Shown here: positions 62,836-64,000 of the stretch, in pieces | How positions within the stretch are numbered: the stretch's first letter is position 1 | Layout of the letters: the number at the start of each line of letters is the position of its first letter | Assembly (NCBI GenBank): GCA_964429575.1 | Contig: CAYSCX010000001.1 | Span: forward strand, 186,001 to 250,000 | DNA length: 64,000 nucleotides | Source of the DNA: CAYSCX01 sp964429575 | Lineage (GTDB): Bacteria; Desulfobacterota; Binatia; Binatales; Binataceae | Direction: 5' to 3' | Notes under the pieces: model-generated | Seen by the model: the letters and a program-made list of their open reading frames with translations, nothing else | Database searches by the model: none | What the model was told of the DNA's origin: nothing | Made by a program: the position numbers and the translations under genes

Positions 62836-64000
62836 GTGGCCTCGACTGACTCATCGCCTGATCGCCGAGTGACGGGCGCGCGCGCTCCCGGCGCGCGCCA
62901 TCGCACCACCCGGCGCTCGGTGCTAATCGCCGACCGGCTCGCCGACTGGGCGATCCGCATCGGTGGGATCGGCGTGATCGTCGCAGTGCTCGGCATCATG
63001 GTCTTTCTCGCTTTGGCAGTGGTGCCGTTGTTCACCGGCGGGAGCGTCGAGGGTGAGCACAGCGGCGTGCTCTCGGGCGTTCGCGGCCGCATGATGTTCG
63101 AGAGAATCGACGAATACCGCACCGTGATTGCCGGACTTGCGCAAGACGGCCGTGCCGAAGCGAACCACCTGTTGTCGGGCGAGCACATTGCCGTCGATGC
63201 GCCGGTTATCGCCGCAGGGCCGAAGATCACCGCGTGGAGCAGTGCGCTGGAGGGCGATTATTTCGCGCTCGGTTTTGAAGACGGCACGGTGCGGTTCGGG
63301 CGCCTCGCGTTTGATACGCAAATCCTCATGCCCGGCCAAGTGCGGTCAGATGTAAAAGAGCTCAGCGGCGGTGATCGCACCGACGGTAAGGCGATCTACG
63401 CGCCGCTGCCGGGCAATCAGGTACGCAAGCTCTCGGTGCGAATAGCGCTCGACGAGCCGCAGAAAGTCGTCGATGGGAAATCGATCGTCGCGGTTGACTA
63501 CCGCTCCAGCGGCACAGTCGAGCGGCCGACTCGAGCATTTGTCACCGTTGACGCTGACCGCGTCGCACGCCTGAGCCGCTCCGAGAGCCGCGTCAATCTC
63601 CTCACCGGCAACACCTCGACCGACCTTTCGACCGCGACGCTGCCGCCACTTCCAGCATCGATCGAAGTGGCGGGCGTGTTGATTACCGAAAAGGCGGACC
63701 AGGTGTACATCTCGGAGCGCAGCGGCCGCGTGTTCCGCTACGATACGCGAAGCTTCGACCAACCGGTGCTCGCCGAAACGCTGGAGCTTTTCCCGGGCAA
63801 AACGGCGCTCACGGTGTTCGGCTTCCTGATCGGCGAGCAGTCGATCGTTGCCGGCGGCTCCGATGGCGCGGTCAACATCTACTTTCGCATCCAACGCGCG
63901 GACGCGAAGAGCATCGACGGCTATACCCTGGTCCTCGCGCACCAACTTGAACCGCAGCCCGCCGCAATCGTAGCAATGCACGCGAGCCAGCGCCGCAAGC
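62836..64000 (+). CDS. pstC: PstC-type phosphate ABC permease, N-terminal part (runs off the window)
   Basis: The frame is open from GTG 62836 (the first possible start after the pstS stop, same frame, no clear Shine-Dalgarno) to base 64000: 388 residues so far. An Arg-rich cytosolic N terminus is followed by one transmembrane helix (WAIRIGGIGVIVAVLGIMVF). A long periplasmic domain with beta-propeller-like repeats follows (DYFALGFEDGTVRFG, SIVAVDYRSSGTVERP, SIVAGGSDGAVNIYFRIQ). This matches the long PstC variant (COG4590-like, over 700 residues, as in Pseudomonas), whose permease domain would lie beyond the window. Assignment rests on the position after pstS and this architecture. Confidence 0.75.
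   Translation, partial: MASTDSSPDRRVTGARAPGARHRTTRRSVLIADRLADWAIRIGGIGVIVAVLGIMVFLALAVVPLFTGGSVEGEHSGVLSGVRGRMMFERIDEYRTVIAGLAQDGRAEANHLLSGEHIAVDAPVIAAGPKITAWSSALEGDYFALGFEDGTVRFGRLAFDTQILMPGQVRSDVKELSGGDRTDGKAIYAPLPGNQVRKLSVRIALDEPQKVVDGKSIVAVDYRSSGTVERPTRAFVTVDADRVARLSRSESRVNLLTGNTSTDLSTATLPPLPASIEVAGVLITEKADQVYISERSGRVFRYDTRSFDQPVLAETLELFPGKTALTVFGFLIGEQSIVAGGSDGAVNIYFRIQRADAKSIDGYTLVLAHQLEPQPAAIVAMHASQRRK

Overview
The window is about 64 kb of high-GC bacterial DNA, densely coded on both strands, with many GTG and a few TTG starts. The envelope genes (SurA-like chaperone, NlpD-like and other lipoproteins, periplasmic M16 proteases, PstS, di-haem peroxidase) point to a Gram-negative cell. 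CaiB/BaiF CoA-transferase, BKACE (DUF849) and enoyl-CoA hydratase genes beside AddAB-type and UvrA/Mfd repair genes would fit a deltaproteobacterium-like lineage such as Binatota/Desulfobacterota. That placement is inference from gene content only. I saw no tRNA, rRNA, CRISPR array, prophage or transposase gene.

Layout. 0-9.4 kb: 3' part of groEL, an AddA/AddB-like helicase-nuclease operon (minus strand), a degenerate receiver-domain protein and an SbcD-like phosphoesterase. 9.5-16.5 kb: type I-beta DAHP synthase, then a peptidoglycan-recycling group (LD-carboxypeptidase, cytosolic serine hydrolase, Mpl), a D-2-hydroxyacid dehydrogenase and a secreted PDZ-like protein. 16.7-25.2 kb: a tight plus-strand run mfd-surA-pdxA-uvrA. 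25.2-30.8 kb: a small lipoprotein, then on the minus strand DUF488, DUF2182, DUF1326 and two M16 peptidases. 30.9-39.9 kb: a NorD/CbbO-like VWA protein, BKACE, gpmI, an S51 peptidase, a CoA-transferase, a methyltransferase, an enoyl-CoA hydratase and a histidine phosphatase. 40-46 kb: minus-strand operon alr-purH-purD-sua5-DUF1015. 46.4-48.3 kb: TPP-riboswitch-controlled thiSGE. 48.2-51.7 kb: an operon of archease, RtcB RNA ligase, a nicotinamidase-like hydrolase and a redoxin. 52-55 kb: CDF metal exporter, apt, nlpD-like, pcm. 55-59.5 kb: a sparser accessory stretch with a gene remnant, a secreted protein, a Kelch-repeat lipoprotein, a glycosyltransferase, a decayed low-molecular-weight phosphatase and a Fur-family regulator. 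59.7-64 kb: di-haem cytochrome c peroxidase, MIP channel and the start of a pst operon behind a Pho-box-like site.

The most unusual signal is a dispersed 160-190 bp element present in five copies (10532, 11727, 26332, 39885, 51700). Each copy has CTAG-type termini (one end is CTGG) and three hairpins: a short terminal stem, a central C-run/G-run stem and a long terminal stem-loop. It occurs in both orientations and sits flush against coding ends. In three cases its terminal TAG is the stop codon of the adjacent gene. One copy carries compensatory changes that preserve the stems. This looks like a MITE/REP-like family that may also act as a 3'-end RNA structure. The best functional novelty candidate is the translationally coupled archease-RtcB-nicotinamidase-redoxin operon.
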